Positions 36,845 through 49,500 of a stretch of 64,000 bases of DNA are shown piece by piece. A program made the position numbers and the translations under genes. The stretch spans positions 1,612,001-1,676,000 of the forward strand of contig NZ_JAKUKA010000001.1 in NCBI RefSeq assembly GCF_023156195.1. The letters are read 5' to 3'. Positions within the stretch are counted from its first letter, which is position 1, and each line of letters starts with the position of its first letter. The stretch is from Chitinophaga sedimenti (GTDB lineage: Bacteria > Bacteroidota > Bacteroidia > Chitinophagales > Chitinophagaceae). The notes beneath the pieces were generated by a model. That model ran no database searches and was not told where the DNA came from. It saw only the letters and a program-made list of their open reading frames with translations.

Positions 36845-37813
36845 ATGTCTGTATTAATATTTGCGGATCAATTCGAAGGAAAAATAAAGAAGGCGGCCCT
36901 GGAGGCCGTGCAATACGGTTCAAAAGTTGCCGAACAACAGGGCACATCTGCCACCGCCGTTGTGCTGGGCGATGTGGATGCTGCCGAACTGGCAACACTG
37001 GGTAACTACGGCGCTGCAAAGGTATTACATGTGGCCGGTGCGAAATTTAATGACGCAGACGCAGGTGTAAGCGCCAAAATCGTAGCCGAGGCGGCCGCGA
37101 AAGAAGGATCCAAAGTAGTCGTATTTTCCCATAACTTCTCAGGTCGCGCCATTGCACCCCGTGTAGCGGCAAGGCTTAAAGCAGGTTTCGTTGCGGGCGC
37201 CATTGAGCTGCCCGACACCGCCTCCGGCTTTGTGGTGAAAAAGAATGTATTCTCCGGCAAGGCATTTGCGAAAGTGAATATCACCTCCGATGTAAAAGTT
37301 ATTTCGGTGTTGCCGAACAGCTTTGCAGTGGAAGCCGGCAGTAACAGCGCCACAGTAGAGGCCTTCTCTCCTGCTGTAAGCGATGGGGACTTCAAAGTGA
37401 AAGTATTGAAGACCGAAACCATCAGCGGCGAGGTGCCGTTAACGGAGGCTGAGATCGTGGTAAGCGGCGGCCGTGGCCTTAAAGGTCCCGAAAACTGGGG
37501 ACTGGTAGAGGATCTGGCTAAAGCGCTCGGTGCAGCTACCGCCTGTTCCCGCCCGGTGTCCGACTCCGATTGGCGTCCGCACCACGAGCACGTAGGACAA
37601 ACCGGCCTCACTATCCGCCCGAACCTGTATATCGCGATCGGTATTTCCGGCGCTATCCAGCACCTGGCGGGTGTAAACGGCAGTAAAGTGATCGTGGTGA
37701 TCAATAAAGATCCGGAAGCGCCGTTCTTTAAAGCGGCAGACTACGGTATCGTGGGTGATGCATTTGAAGTAGTGCCCAAGATCACCGAAGCGATCAGGAA
37801 GATAAAGGCTTGA
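36845..37813 (+). CDS. etfA: Electron transfer flavoprotein alpha subunit
   Basis: 322 residues, intact. The N-terminal domain (to about 190) resembles EtfB. The C-terminal FAD domain has IVVSGGRGLKGPENW, ATACSRPVSDSDWRPHHEHVGQTG, LYIAIGISGAIQHLAGV and VVINKDPEAPFFKAADYGIVGD, all diagnostic. It binds the electron-carrying FAD of the Etf complex. Co-transcribed with etfB; a strong terminator follows. Confidence 0.97.
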   Translation: MSVLIFADQFEGKIKKAALEAVQYGSKVAEQQGTSATAVVLGDVDAAELATLGNYGAAKVLHVAGAKFNDADAGVSAKIVAEAAAKEGSKVVVFSHNFSGRAIAPRVAARLKAGFVAGAIELPDTASGFVVKKNVFSGKAFAKVNITSDVKVISVLPNSFAVEAGSNSATVEAFSPAVSDGDFKVKVLKTETISGEVPLTEAEIVVSGGRGLKGPENWGLVEDLAKALGAATACSRPVSDSDWRPHHEHVGQTGLTIRPNLYIAIGISGAIQHLAGVNGSKVIVVINKDPEAPFFKAADYGIVGDAFEVVPKITEAIRKIKA

Positions 37814-37828
37814 TAATTGAATATAAAT

Positions 37829-37865
37829 ATTGATAGTTACAGGCTACAAGTCTGTAACTATCAAT
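37829..37865 (+). terminator. Terminator of the etfB-etfA operon
   Basis: A 14-bp perfect stem (37829-37842 with 37852-37865) and 9-base loop; a T7 run comes only 13 bases later. Confidence 0.75.
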
Positions 37866-37946
37866 TTGTCAAATGTTTTTTTAGAATATTTTTCTAACTT
37901 CACGTCTTGCGCTGATACTAACCGCAGCGCGCACGTATCTGACAGT

Positions 37947-38548
37947 ATGAGAAAGATAGAATTGGAAATAGTTGCATTATCGCAAGCATTACCCAAACGC
38001 ATTCGTACGCTGTAGTGTTGGGCGAAGTGAACGGATTGAGGCGCTTACCGATCGTGATTGGTGGTTTTGAAGCGCAGGCCATCGCTGTTGCCCTTGAAAA
38101 GATGCAGCCCAGCCGCCCTTTAACTCATGATCTCATGAAGAACTTCATGAATGCATTCTCCGTTGATTTGCATGAGGTTATTATCAGCAACCTGCAGGAA
38201 GGTATTTTCTATTCTAAATTAGTTTGCTCGAACAACGACGACACCATCGAAATTGACTCCCGCACATCCGACGCCCCGGCCCTGGCCGTACGTTTCGGTT
38301 GTCCGATTTATACTTACGAGAACATTCTTAACAGCGCCGGCATCCTGCTGGACGACCCCGCTGGTAAAAAGGCTACGAAAACTACCACCGGCCCCACTAT
38401 CTCCGAACATGAAAAAGGCGTGGAAGACGATCTGAAGGCCATGAGCCTGGAAGATCTGAACCAGTTGCTGCAGGACGTACTGGAGCAGGAAGATTACATC
38501 CGCGCCATTGCCATCCGCGACGAGATCAATACGCGCAGAAGTAAATAA
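37947..38548 (+). CDS. Bifunctional nuclease (BFN/DUF151) family protein (frameshifted)
   Basis: About 200 residues after repair. ATG 37947: MRKIELEIVALS. One base is missing at about 37985; with it the text reads SITQTHSYAVVLGEVNGLRRLPIVIGGFEAQAIAVALE, the family signature. Then FSVDLHEVIISNLQEGIFYSKLVC and IDSRTSDAPALAVRFGCPIYT complete the BFN domain. The C-terminal 40 residues (LEDLNQLLQDVLEQEDYIRAIAIRDEINTR) form a UvrB/C-like helical motif, common in the Bacteroidota members. Plant and bacterial relatives cut DNA and RNA; the role here is unproven. Confidence 0.9.
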
Positions 38549-38549
38549 T

Positions 38550-39357
38550 ATGGTCGTTTTTCCGAATTGTAAGATCAACCTGGGATTGCATATCCTGCGT
38601 AAGCGGGCGGATGGATTCCACGACACGGAGACTATCTTCTACCCCCTTTCCCTGAGCGACGCACTGGAAATTGTGCAGGCTGACACCCTGCAATTTACCT
38701 GTAGCGGTATTTCGGTGCCCGGCAATACAGCGGATAACCTTTGTTTAAAAGCCTATCATCTCCTTAAAAGGAGTTTCCGCAGCTCCCGCCTGTTCACATT
38801 CACCTGCACAAGCATATCCCTATTGGCGCCGGTCTTGGCGGCGGTTCGTCTGATGCTGCATTCACCTTATTATTATTGAATCAGAAATTCCAATTAGGGA
38901 TGGATGAGACGAAGCTGATTGGCTACGCGGCGGAACTGGGAAGCGATTGTGCATTTTTCATAAAGAATAAGGCTTGCCTGGCTACCGGCCGTGGCGAAAT
39001 CCTTGAAGAAATTGACCTGGACCTGGGCGGCTATAGCTTCCTGTTGGTGCATCCGGGGATTCACGTACACACAGGCAGGGCTTTTGGGAAGATAACACCT
39101 TGTGAGCCAACCCATCCGCTGCGTAACCTTGACCTGCATGCTGTGGACGGCTGGAAGAATGTGCTGATAAATGATTTTGAGGCGGTTGTGTTTCCCGAGC
39201 ACCCGGAAATTGCGGACATCAAAACGAAAATGTACGAGGGGGCGCGGTTTATGCTGCGATGAGTGGAAGCGGTTCCGCGGTGGTAGGGATCTTTCCGAAG
39301 CAAAAGCTGCCGGAAACAGTGTGGCCGGCTAACTATAAAATATTTGAACAACAATAG
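38550..39357 (+). CDS. ispE: 4-diphosphocytidyl-2-C-methyl-D-erythritol kinase IspE (frameshifted)
   Basis: About 269 residues after repair. ATG 38550 starts one base after the previous stop: MVVFPNCKINLGLHILRKRADGFHD, the conserved IspE N-terminus. An A is missing in A4 at about 38770 (restores EFPQLPPVHIHLHKHIPIGAGLGGGSSDAAFTLLLL, the GHMP ATP loop) and one base at about 39250 (restores AAVYAAMSGSGSAVVGIFP). It phosphorylates CDP-methylerythritol in the MEP pathway for isoprenoids. Confidence 0.94.
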
Positions 39358-39360
39358 ATA

Positions 39361-39393
39361 AAAAAATAACCGGCTCCTGTTAGAAGCCGGTTA
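39361..39393. terminator. Bidirectional terminator between ispE and rplT
   Basis: A 9-bp perfect stem (39367-39375 with 3985-equivalent arm 39385-39393), 9-base loop, with an A6 run on the left that is a T run for rplT transcripts on the minus strand. Confidence 0.8.
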
Positions 39394-39416
39394 CAAGTAT
39401 TCAGAAAGTTAAGGTA

Positions 39417-39764
39417 TTATCCTTTTACGGAAGCTACCAAAGCTTTAAAGGTTTCTGGTTCGTTCATTGCCAAGTCAGCGAGCACTTTCCTGTTCAGGTC
39501 AATATGCTTTTCTGATAATTTATGGATAAACTGAGAGTAAGTGAGACCTTCTGCACGGGAAGCGGCGTTGATACGCGCGATCCACAGCTGGCGGTATTCT
39601 CTTTTCTTCAGTTTGCGGCCTACATAGCTATATGTCAGACCTTTCTCCAGAACGTTCTTGGCGACGGTGTATACGTTCTTTCTTTTACCGTAGAAGCCTT
39701 TAGCTTGCTTTAAAATTTTCTTTCTTCTTGCTCTTGACGCTACTGCGTTAACTGAACGAGGCAT
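39417..39764 (-). CDS. rplT: 50S ribosomal protein L20
   Basis: 115 residues, intact, normal length. [30 protein letters not shown], then [38 protein letters not shown] are the standard L20 sequence. It binds 23S rRNA early in 50S assembly. It follows rpmI by 38 bases on the minus strand and ends at a terminator. Confidence 0.99.
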   Translation of the reverse strand: MPRSVNAVASRARRKKILKQAKGFYGKRKNVYTVAKNVLEKGLTYSYVGRKLKKREYRQLWIARINAASRAEGLTYSQFIHKLSEKHIDLNRKVLADLAMNEPETFKALVASVKG

Positions 39765-39802
39765 GATTACGACTTTTTAAAAAAGTGATGAATTTGAAAA
39801 GA

Positions 39803-40000
39803 TTAGCGGAGAACGAGCATGCGTTTCACCAGGTTCAGGTTAGCATCATGAACCATGCTACCTCCCCTCAGGGAACGTTTTCTCTTGTTGCTTTTTTTAG
39901 TGAGCAAATGGCTTTTATAAGCATTTGCACGCTTGATTTTTCCGCTTCCCGTAACCTTGAAGGTTTTTTTCGCACGGGAGTGAGTTTTTACTTTCGGCAT
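39803..40000 (-). CDS. rpmI: 50S ribosomal protein L35
   Basis: 65 residues, intact: [46 protein letters not shown]. Usually this gene directly follows infC. Here infC is 22.4 kb away on the same strand, and a -7 box immediately upstream suggests that rpmI-rplT has a promoter of its own. Confidence 0.99.
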   Translation of the reverse strand: MPKVKTHSRAKKTFKVTGSGKIKRANAYKSHLLTKKSNKRKRSLRGGSMVHDANLNLVKRMLVLR

Positions 40001-40019
40001 CTTACGTCAAATTTGGTCT

Positions 40020-40028
40020 GCAAAGGTA
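40020..40028 (-). promoter_or_regulatory. -7 box of rpmI-rplT
   Basis: The minus strand reads TACCTTTGC (TAnnTTTGc), 19 bases before the rpmI ATG. The nearest upstream TTTG is 26 bases away, longer than the usual 19. Confidence 0.5.
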
Positions 40029-40248
40029 GGGAAATAATTAAGACTTTCATGACACAAAACAAAATATTTATTAACGTGCTCAACTGTGAATAATTTTTTT
40101 GTATCTTTTTAGCAGAATTAAGGAATTGGAAATCAGAGAATAGATGGTTTATAAACCTAATATTTGTAGTTTTTTGTCAGTTTGAGAGAAAAAATGCATT
40201 TTTGTATATCATATATTGTTATTAATTTTAATTTCAGATACACTGAAT

Positions 40249-40431
40249 ACCGATTCTTGATAAACCGATTACCGAACTTTGTAGGGAAAATAATTTATTA
40301 GCACCGAATACCGAACATTCTTAGATAAACCGAACAGAAAAAACCGAAGACCGAATCTGTGAGATAGATATTAAATACCGAACATCGAATATTTATATAT
40401 ATCCTAGATTACCGAACCGAATAAGACCGAA
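40249..40431 (+). repeat. Cluster of twelve ACCGAA/ACCGAT hexamers
   Basis: ACCGAA or ACCGAT begins at 40249, 40264, 40271, 40303, 40310, 40329, 40343, 40350, 40377, 40411, 40416 and 40426, all on the plus strand, in 183 bases of AT-rich DNA. Pairs spaced 7 bases recur (40264/40271, 40303/40310, 40343/40350). It ends 138 bases before the giant gene's ATG. It looks like a multi-site protein- or RNA-binding array. Confidence 0.65.
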
Positions 40432-40568
40432 GACCTATGAAAACATTCTACACGACTGAAGTGTCAGCTGACAGGGCTGAATTTTCTCACGCATACAGCG
40501 GCTATGGCCAATGGGCGCTTTGCGGTTAACCGCAGAGGGTATCATTCTATTCACCTAACTGTTAGCAC

Positions 40569-43500
40569 ATGAGAAAATTTTTACTCCTATTGACCCTGCT
40601 TGCGTGCACCTTTTTGGGAGCGTCGGCGCAAAACAACGCGAGACTTACCGCGCCGCGAGATGTGTGTAAGAAGAATTTCGTGACGATGCATGCTTATCAT
40701 AGCAACAACGCCTCGATCAATCGCGTTGAATGGTATATTACGCCTGTTGGCATGCCTACATTTACTATTACCACCAGCTCTACAGTTGGTGTAAATGGTT
40801 TACGGGCAATCCTCACCAGCGGGCGGTCCATTACCATAGATATGTTGCAGGACGTGGCTTACTATACCATTACAGCAAGAATCTTCAGGGACGCCACTAC
40901 CACAAACTATACAAATACGGACCCCGTTCGTATTAATCTGTATGATTGTGAAATCACAGAATGTAAAGGCAGTTTCCAGTCTTCGTCGAACTTCAAAGAA
41001 ACGTTCGGAACATTTACGGCTGGTGAAGGGCGACGTTGTATTGTGAACCCTCCTGCCCCGGCGCCCCAGATCATCAACTACAACTGTAACACAACATCGC
41101 CGCTCACGGATAACGACTACAACATCTACTGGAATACTAATGATGGCGGACGAACCGAATGGGCTTCCTCTACTGACCACACCGGCGATACCCGGGGTGG
41201 CATGTTGATTTGTAACTCGTCTTATGATGCCCGGCGTTTTTACCGCAAAGAAATAACAGGCTTGTGTCCCGGTGCAGTATATAACTTTACCGCCTGGTTC
41301 CAGAACCTTGATGGAAAGGGTGTATTGGAAAGCACTTGTCGTAATGATTATATTTATACTGGTGTAACATTTAATGTATACACCACTACCAACCTTACCA
41401 CACCGATCGCCACGTTTAACACGTACGCAGTATCCGCGAACCTGGAGAACGACGCCTCCAAAAAATGGGTGAAATTCGGTGGCAGTATCCGCCTGGCTCC
41501 TGGCCAGGAAAGCCTGGTACTTACCATCGATAATAACTTCCCCGGTGGTTGTGGTAACGATATCGCGATTGACGATATCTCTTTTGAGTATTGTGCACCT
41601 AAAATTTTCTCATATATTGATGGTCTGAAGAGCGACAGAGATGCAATTTGTCAGGGCGCTCCTATCCGACTCACTTCCGAGATCGATCCGATTAACTACT
41701 TCCAGGACCCGCTGTACCAATGGCAACGCCAGAATGTGGCGACCAGTGTTTGGTCTCCGGTATCCGGCCCGGGATATACCGGCGAAAACACACCTACATT
41801 AAATATTGCCGCCGGCGTGCTCACCACGGTGGGCATTGAACGTTACAGGCTGATGATATATGAACGCGGTAACGAAAACGCCGCGAACTGTTATACGCCA
41901 GGTAACCAGGTAGAGCTAACGATCCTGGAAAAGCCCGTCATATCGTTTACGGCCCCCTTTATATGTTTGGGGCAAAAAACAACGCTACAGGTAAATCCGG
42001 GTACATACGATATCTATAATTTTACAGGACCCAACCTTATTGCGTTGGGCGGCCCCAATTATAACAGGATCGACGCCCAGCCCACCACTACTTCAGATTA
42101 TATAGTGGAAGCGGTGGCTAACTATGGCAATGGTAAAACCTGTTCGTCGTACGATACGGCCACCCTGCGAGTCGATACGATGCCAAGGTTGAACCTTGGA
42201 CCGGATACGGCCATTTGTGTGGGCAATACGATTACGCTGGACATGGGCTCCAGTAATGCGGCGTTTGATATGCGCTGGACCGGGGGCTCCATCGGCACCG
42301 TATTAGGACAATACCTGACGCTTACACCCACCGTGGCAGGTAATACAACGTACACGGCGGCGGTAAAAAACAACGCTTGTAACATCACTGACAACATTGT
42401 AGTAACAGCCATGAATCCGCCTACGGCGAAAATCTCGACTGCTTCACAATCGTTATGTGGCGCTACAGAATTAGCGATCGCTGCCAATAACCCGCCGACT
42501 AACCAACGTGGCACATGGTCATTTGTAGGTGATCCTCACGGCGCTACGTTCCTCAACGCCAATTCGTACAGCACAAGAGTGCAGAATCTGCCGGTGGGCG
42601 AAACCATCACAGTGCGCTGGACGGTAGGTTATACTGCTATTAGTGGTTGTGTGTCTTACGACCAGATCACTATCCGCAATGTAGCGCCTCCGAAAGCTGC
42701 CAACGCCGGACCTTCACAAACGGTATGCGGCATTAATACTATTACCCTGGCTGGCAATGCGCCTTCACCGAATGAATATGGTACCTGGTCCTCTTCGACA
42801 GCCGGCGTGACGTTCAGCAACGTAAATGATCCGAACGCAACGATGACCTACAGCGGTTCGTTGCCAGGACGGGCATTTCTGTTACCCGGAGATTGCGCGA
42901 TACAGCCAACGTGTGTACCGCTACAACGGCAAGCGTAACGCATAATCTGCTGGCGGCTCCCAGCCTTACAGTAATTGCGGCGCGGGACACTTGTTCCACT
43001 ACAGGTTTATTCCGCCTGCAGGTATCAGTAAGCGGCGCACCCGACCGTTACTCGATCACGGCCACGGGTGCTAACCCGATGCCCGGATTCGCGGACATCG
43101 TGGACCAGGTATTGGCTAACGGCACTACGCAGCTGCTCGTACCTTTTCCAAATACAGTTGATTCCGGTACCTACACCTTCCAGATGTCTGTAAGACATTC
43201 TGCAGGTTCAAATACTTCACCTTCTGTATGTACCTCTACCCAGAACTTTACCGTTCGGATCCTGAAACCTTCGCAGCTCGATTCTATCAGCCCATCGATG
43301 ACTACGATCTGTAACGGCTCCAGTGCTACACTGATTGCCTACGGTTATAAATCACCGGGCGCAGTATGGAGATGGTACCGTTCTTCCTGTGGTGGTACGC
43401 TGGTAGCGACGGGTGACACAATTACAGTGGCGCCAACTGCTACGACTACCTATTATGTAAGAGCGGAAGCGGGTACCGCTTGTCCGGCCACTACATGTTT

Positions 43501-46500
43501 GACTGTTACAGTAAACGTGGATCCCATGCCGCTCAAGCCGTATGCTGGCGCGGACCAGGCGTTGTGTAACGCAACTGTGTTCACCACTGCAGCTACTTAT
43601 ACCAGCAGTGCGACTGCAGGTATCTGGTCACAGCCGGCTGGTGGTACTGCGGTGTTCACAAATCCGAATATTAATATTACTACAGTCACAGGCATTGCGC
43701 CGGGCACCTCTGCTACACTCATCTGGAGCGTAGTACGCGGCGCTTGTACCTCCCCTGCCGATACGGTTATCTTTACCAACCTTGCTCCAATCGCCAACAA
43801 TACGATCGGCCCGAACCAGGTAATTTGTCTTGGCTCCCCTGCTGCCGCCATTGGCATGCCTGCCGGTTCGCCAACAGGTGGCAATGGTACCTATACCTAC
43901 CAATGGTATTCTTCTCCAAATGGAGTGACCAGCTTTACCTTGATTTCGTCTGCGACCGGTGCGACCTACAATCCGGGTTCGATTACTACGACAACCTACT
44001 ACCGTCGTGTGGTAACTTCTGGTTGTACAAGCACGAGCAACGTGGTACAGATCAAAGTAGCGAGAAACGCCCCGGTTGTGGCCAGCACGCCACCTGCGGT
44101 AACCGTTAACTGTGTGACTGGTACTGACTATACGACCAATTTTGGCACGCCAACCTTTACACATGCAGATAATATTCCGGTAACTGTCACCTATAGCGAT
44201 GCTACTACCACCGCTGGTTGTAACAGCGTGATCACCCGTACCTGGAGAGCGACCGATTCCTGCGGAAGATATGTTGAAACTTCCCAGGCGGTAAATATCC
44301 AGGATACCACCAAACCTGTATTTAATGGCAGCAGACCTGCTGATGCGACCGTAGATTGTGACGCTATTCCTTTGCAGCCGGACATGACCGCTACTGATAA
44401 CTGTAGTGTGGCTACCGTTACGAAGCACGAACGGACGCAGGCAATTGCCGGATCTGCCTGCGCATCTAACTACCAGATCATCCGTACCTGGATTGCAGCA
44501 GACGCCTGCGGCAACAGGGATTCTGTAGTACAGACCATCACTGTACAGGATACTACCAGGCCGACCTTTACGACTCCTGCTCCGGCAGATACGACCGTAC
44601 AATGCAGCGCCATTCCTGCACAGCCTGACCTGACGGCAAGCGACAATTGTACACCTGCGGCCGGCATTGTGATTACTAAGAGAGAGCGGATTGAGCCTGC
44701 AACCGGCTCAACCTGCGCTAATAATTACACACTGGTGCGTACTGGATCGCACGTGACCTTTGCGGTAACGTAGATTCAGTGGTGCAGCGTCTCCATGTAA
44801 TCGATACTACCCGACCTGTGTTTACCACTGCTGCTCCGGCCAACGTCATTGTAAACTGTGACGCCATTCCAACGCAGCCTGTTCTGACCGCAACCGACAA
44901 CTGTAGCGCGCCGGCTAATATAACCGTGGTGGCTACCCAGCGCCGCGAAGAAGTAGCCGGTGGTTGTGCAAACACCTACCGCTTAGTGCGTGTGTGGACT
45001 GCAACCGACGAATGTGGTAATATTGATTCCGTTCGCCAGATCATCACTGTTCAGGATACTACCCTTCCTGTATTTACCACTGCTGCCCCAGCCGACGTTA
45101 CCCTGAACTGTGACGTTCCCCTGCCAGCACAGCCTACACTGACCGCTACCGATAACTGTAGCGCGCCTGCGAATATCACTGTTGTAGCAACACAGCGCCG
45201 CGAAGACATCGCCGGTGCCTGCGCGAACAACTACCGCATCATCCGCGTATGGACTGCGACAGACGAATGTGGCAACACCGACTCTGTACGCCAGATCATC
45301 ACCGTACAGGATACTACCCGTCCTGTGTTTACCACTGCTGCTCCTGCCGACGTTACTATGAACTGTGACGTTCCGCTGCCAGCTCAACCGACGCTGACCG
45401 CTACGGATAACTGTAGCACACCTGCCAACGTAACAGTTGTAGCAACGCAGCGTCGCGAAGACATCGCCGGTGCATGCGCTAACAACTACCGCATCATCCG
45501 TGTATGGACTGCGACCGACGAATGTGGCAACACCGACTCCGTACGCCAGATCATCACCGTACAGGATACTACCCGTCCGGTGTTCACTACCGCTGCTCCG
45601 GCTAACATCACTGTTGATTGTGATGCTGTTCTGCCCACTCAGCCGACGCTGACCGCTACTGACAATTGTAGCGTGCCTGCAAACGTGACTGTTGTTGCAA
45701 CACAGCGTCGTGAAGATATCGTCGGTGCATGCGCTAATAACTATCGCATCATCCGCACCTGGATCGCGACCGACGAATGTGGCAACACTGACTCCGTACG
45801 CCAGATCATCACCGTGCAGGATACTACCCGTCCGGTGTTTACGACAGCCGCTCCGGCTAACGTTACCATGAACTGTGACGTTCCGCTGCCAGCTCAACCA
45901 ACACTGACCGCTACCGATAACTGTAGCGCACCAGCCAACTTAACCGTGGTAGCAACACAGCGTCGTGAAGACATCGCTGGTGCTTGCGTAAACAACTACC
46001 GTATCATCCGCACCTGGATCGCGACCGACGAATGTGGCAACACCGACTCTGTACGCCAGATCATCACCGTGCAGGATACTACCCGTCCTACCTTTACCAC
46101 CGCTGCTCCCGCAAACATCACTGTCAATTGTGATGCCGTGCTGCCTGCTCAGCCGACGTTGACCGCTACAGATAACTGTAGTGCACCTGCCAACGTAACG
46201 GTTGTAGCCACACAGCGTCGCGAGGACATTGCTGGTGCATGTGCCAATAACTACCTGATCATCCGCACCTGGATCGCCACCGACGAATGTGGTAATATGG
46301 ACTCCGTGAGCCAGATCATCACCGTGCAGGATACTACCCGCCCTGTGTTTACCACTGCTGCTCCGGCTGACGTTACTATGAATTGTGACGTTCCCCTGCC
46401 AGCTCAACCAACGTTGACCGCTACCGACAATTGTAGCGCGCCTGCTAACGTAACAGTTGTAGCAACACAGCGCCGCGAAGACATCGCCGGTGCCTGCGCG

Positions 46501-49500
46501 AACAACTACCGTATCATCCGCGTATGGACTGCGACCGACGAATGTGGCAACATTGACTCTGTGCGGCAGATCATCACCGTACAGGACACTACCCGTCCGG
46601 TATTCACTACCGCTGCTCCGGCCAACGTTACTATGAACTGTGACGTTCCGCTGCCAGCGCAACCGACGCTGACCGCTACCGACAACTGCAGTGCACCTGC
46701 CAACGTAACAGTTGTAGCAACGCAGCGTCGCGAAGACATCGCCGGTGCCTGCGCTAACAACTACCGCATCATTCGTGTATGGACTGCGACCGACGAATGT
46801 GGCAACACCGACTCAGTACGCCAGATCATCACCGTGCAGGATACTACCCGTCCGGTGTTCACGACTGCTGCTCCGGTTAACATCACTGTCGATTGTGATG
46901 CTGTTCTGCCCACTCAGCCGACGCTGACCGCTACTGACAATTGTAGCGTGCCTGCAAACGTGACTGTTGTAGCCACACAGCGTCGTGAAGATATCGCCGG
47001 TGCATGCGCTAATAACTATCGCATCATCCGCACTTGGATCGCCACTGACGAATGTGGCAACACTGACTCCGTACGCCAGATCATCACTGTGCAGGATACT
47101 ACCCGTCCGGTGTTTACGATAGCTGCTCCAGCTAACGTTACCATGAACTGTGACGTTCCGCTGCCAGCGCAACCAACATTGACCGCAACGGATAACTGTA
47201 GCGCACCTGCCAACGTAACCGTGGTAGCAACACAGCGTCGTGAGGATATACACGGTGCTTGTGTAAACAATTACCTGATCATCCGTACCTGGATCGCGAC
47301 CGACGAATGTGGTAACACAGATTCTGTTCGCCAGATCATCACAGTGCAGGATACTACCCGTCCGGTGTTCACCACTACAGCCCCGGCCAACGTTACTATG
47401 AACTGTGACGTTCCGTTGCCAACACAGCCAACGCTCACCGCTACCGATAACTGTAGCGCGCCTGCCAACGTAACGGTTGTAGCTACACAACGTCGTGAGG
47501 ACATTGCTGGTGCTTGTGTAAACAACTACCTGATCATCCGCACCTGGATCGCCACCGACGAATGTGGTAATATGGACTCAGTGAGCCAGGTCATCACCGT
47601 GCAGGATACTACCCGCCCTGTGTTTACCACTGCTGCTCCGGCTGACGTTACTATGAACTGTGACGTTCCGCTGCCTGCACAACCGACGCTGACCGCTACC
47701 GACAACTGTAGCGCGCCTGCTAACGTAACAGTTTTAGCAACACAGCGCCGCGAAGACATTGCCGGTGCATGCGCGAACAACTACCGTATCATCCGCGTAT
47801 GGACTGCGACAGACGAATGTGGCAACACAGACTCTGTACGCCAGATCATCACCGTACAGGACACTACCCGTCCGGTATTCACTACCGCTGCTCCGGCCGA
47901 CGTTACTATGAACTGTGACGTTCCGCTGCCAGCGCAACCGACGCTGACCGCTACCGACAACTGCAGTGCACCTGCCAACGTAACAGTTGTAGCAACGCAG
48001 CGTCGCGAAGACATCGCCGGTGCATGCGCTAATAACTACCGCATCATCCGTGTATGGACTGCGACCGACGAATGTGGCAACACCGACTCTGTGCGCCAGA
48101 TCATCACGGTGCAGGATACTACCCGTCCGGTGTTCACGACTGCTGCTCCGGCTAACATCACTGTCGATTGTGATGCTGTTCTGCCCACTCAGCCGACGCT
48201 GACCGCTACTGACAATTGTAGCGTGCCTGCAAACGTGACTGTTGTTGCAACACAACGTCGCGAAGATATCGCCGGTGCATGCGCTAATAACTATCGCATC
48301 ATCCGCACCTGGATCGCGACCGACGAATGTGGCAACACAGACTCTGTTCGCCAGATCATCACCGTTCAGGATACTACCCGTCCGGTGTTTACGACAGCTG
48401 CTCCGGCTAACGTTACCATGAACTGTGACGTTCCGCTGCCAGCTCAACCAACACTGACCGCTACCGATAACTGTAGCGCACCTGCCAACGTAACCGTGGT
48501 AGCAACTCAGCGTCGTGAGGATATACCTGGTGCTTGCGTAAACAACTACCGTATCATCCGCACCTGGATAGCGGCCGACGAATGTGGCAACACCGACTCT
48601 GTACGCCAGATCATCACCGTGCAGGATACTACCCGTCCGACCTTTACCACTTCTGCGCCTGCAAACATCACCGTGAATTGTGACGCTGTGCTGCCAACAC
48701 AGCCAACGCTCACCGCTACAGATAACTGTAGTGCACCTGCCAACGTAACGGTTGTAGCCACACAACGTCGTGAGGACATTGCTGGTGCTTGTGTAAACAA
48801 CTACCTGATCATCCGCACCTGGATCGCCACCGACGAATGTGGTAATATGGACTCTGTGAGCCAGGTCATCACCGTGCAGGATACTACCCGCCCTGTGTTT
48901 ACCACTGCTGCTCCGGCTGACGTTACTATGAACTGTGACGTTCCGCTGCCAGCTCAACCAACACTGACCGCAACCGACAACTGTAGCGCGCCTGCCAACG
49001 TAACCGTAGTAGCAACACAGCGCCGCGAAGACATCGCCGGTGCCTGCGCAAACAACTACCGCATCATCCGCGTATGGACTGCGACAGACGAATGTGGCAA
49101 CACAGACTCTGTGCGCCAGATCATCACCGTGCAGGATACTACCGGTCCGGTGTTCACGACCGCTGCTCCGGCCGACGTTACTATGAACTGTGACGTTCCA
49201 CTGCCAGCACAACCAACATTGACCGCTACCGACAACTGCAGTGCGCCTGCCAACGTTACCGTTGTAGCAACACAACGCCGTGAAGACATCGCCGGTGCAT
49301 GCGCAAACAACTACCGCATCATCCGCGTATGGACTGCGACAGACGAATGTGGCAATACCGACTCTGTACGCCAGATTATCACGGTACAGGACACTACCCG
49401 TCCGGTGTTCACTACCGCTGCTCCAGCTAACGTTACCATGAACTGTGACGTTCCGCTGCCAGCACAGCCGACGCTGACCGCTACCGACAACTGTAGCGCA

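Larger units (their letters stand above)
40001..40568. other. Divergent AT-rich region between rpmI and the giant gene (568 bp)
   Basis: Holds the rpmI -7 box (40020-40028) and a cluster of ACCGAW hexamers (40249-40431). No gene is visible. It separates the divergent ribosomal-protein and giant-protein transcription units. Confidence 0.6.

Noticed and set aside
40249-40431. CRISPR leader or array
   Set aside because: The hexamers are far too short, spacing is irregular, and no cas gene is near.
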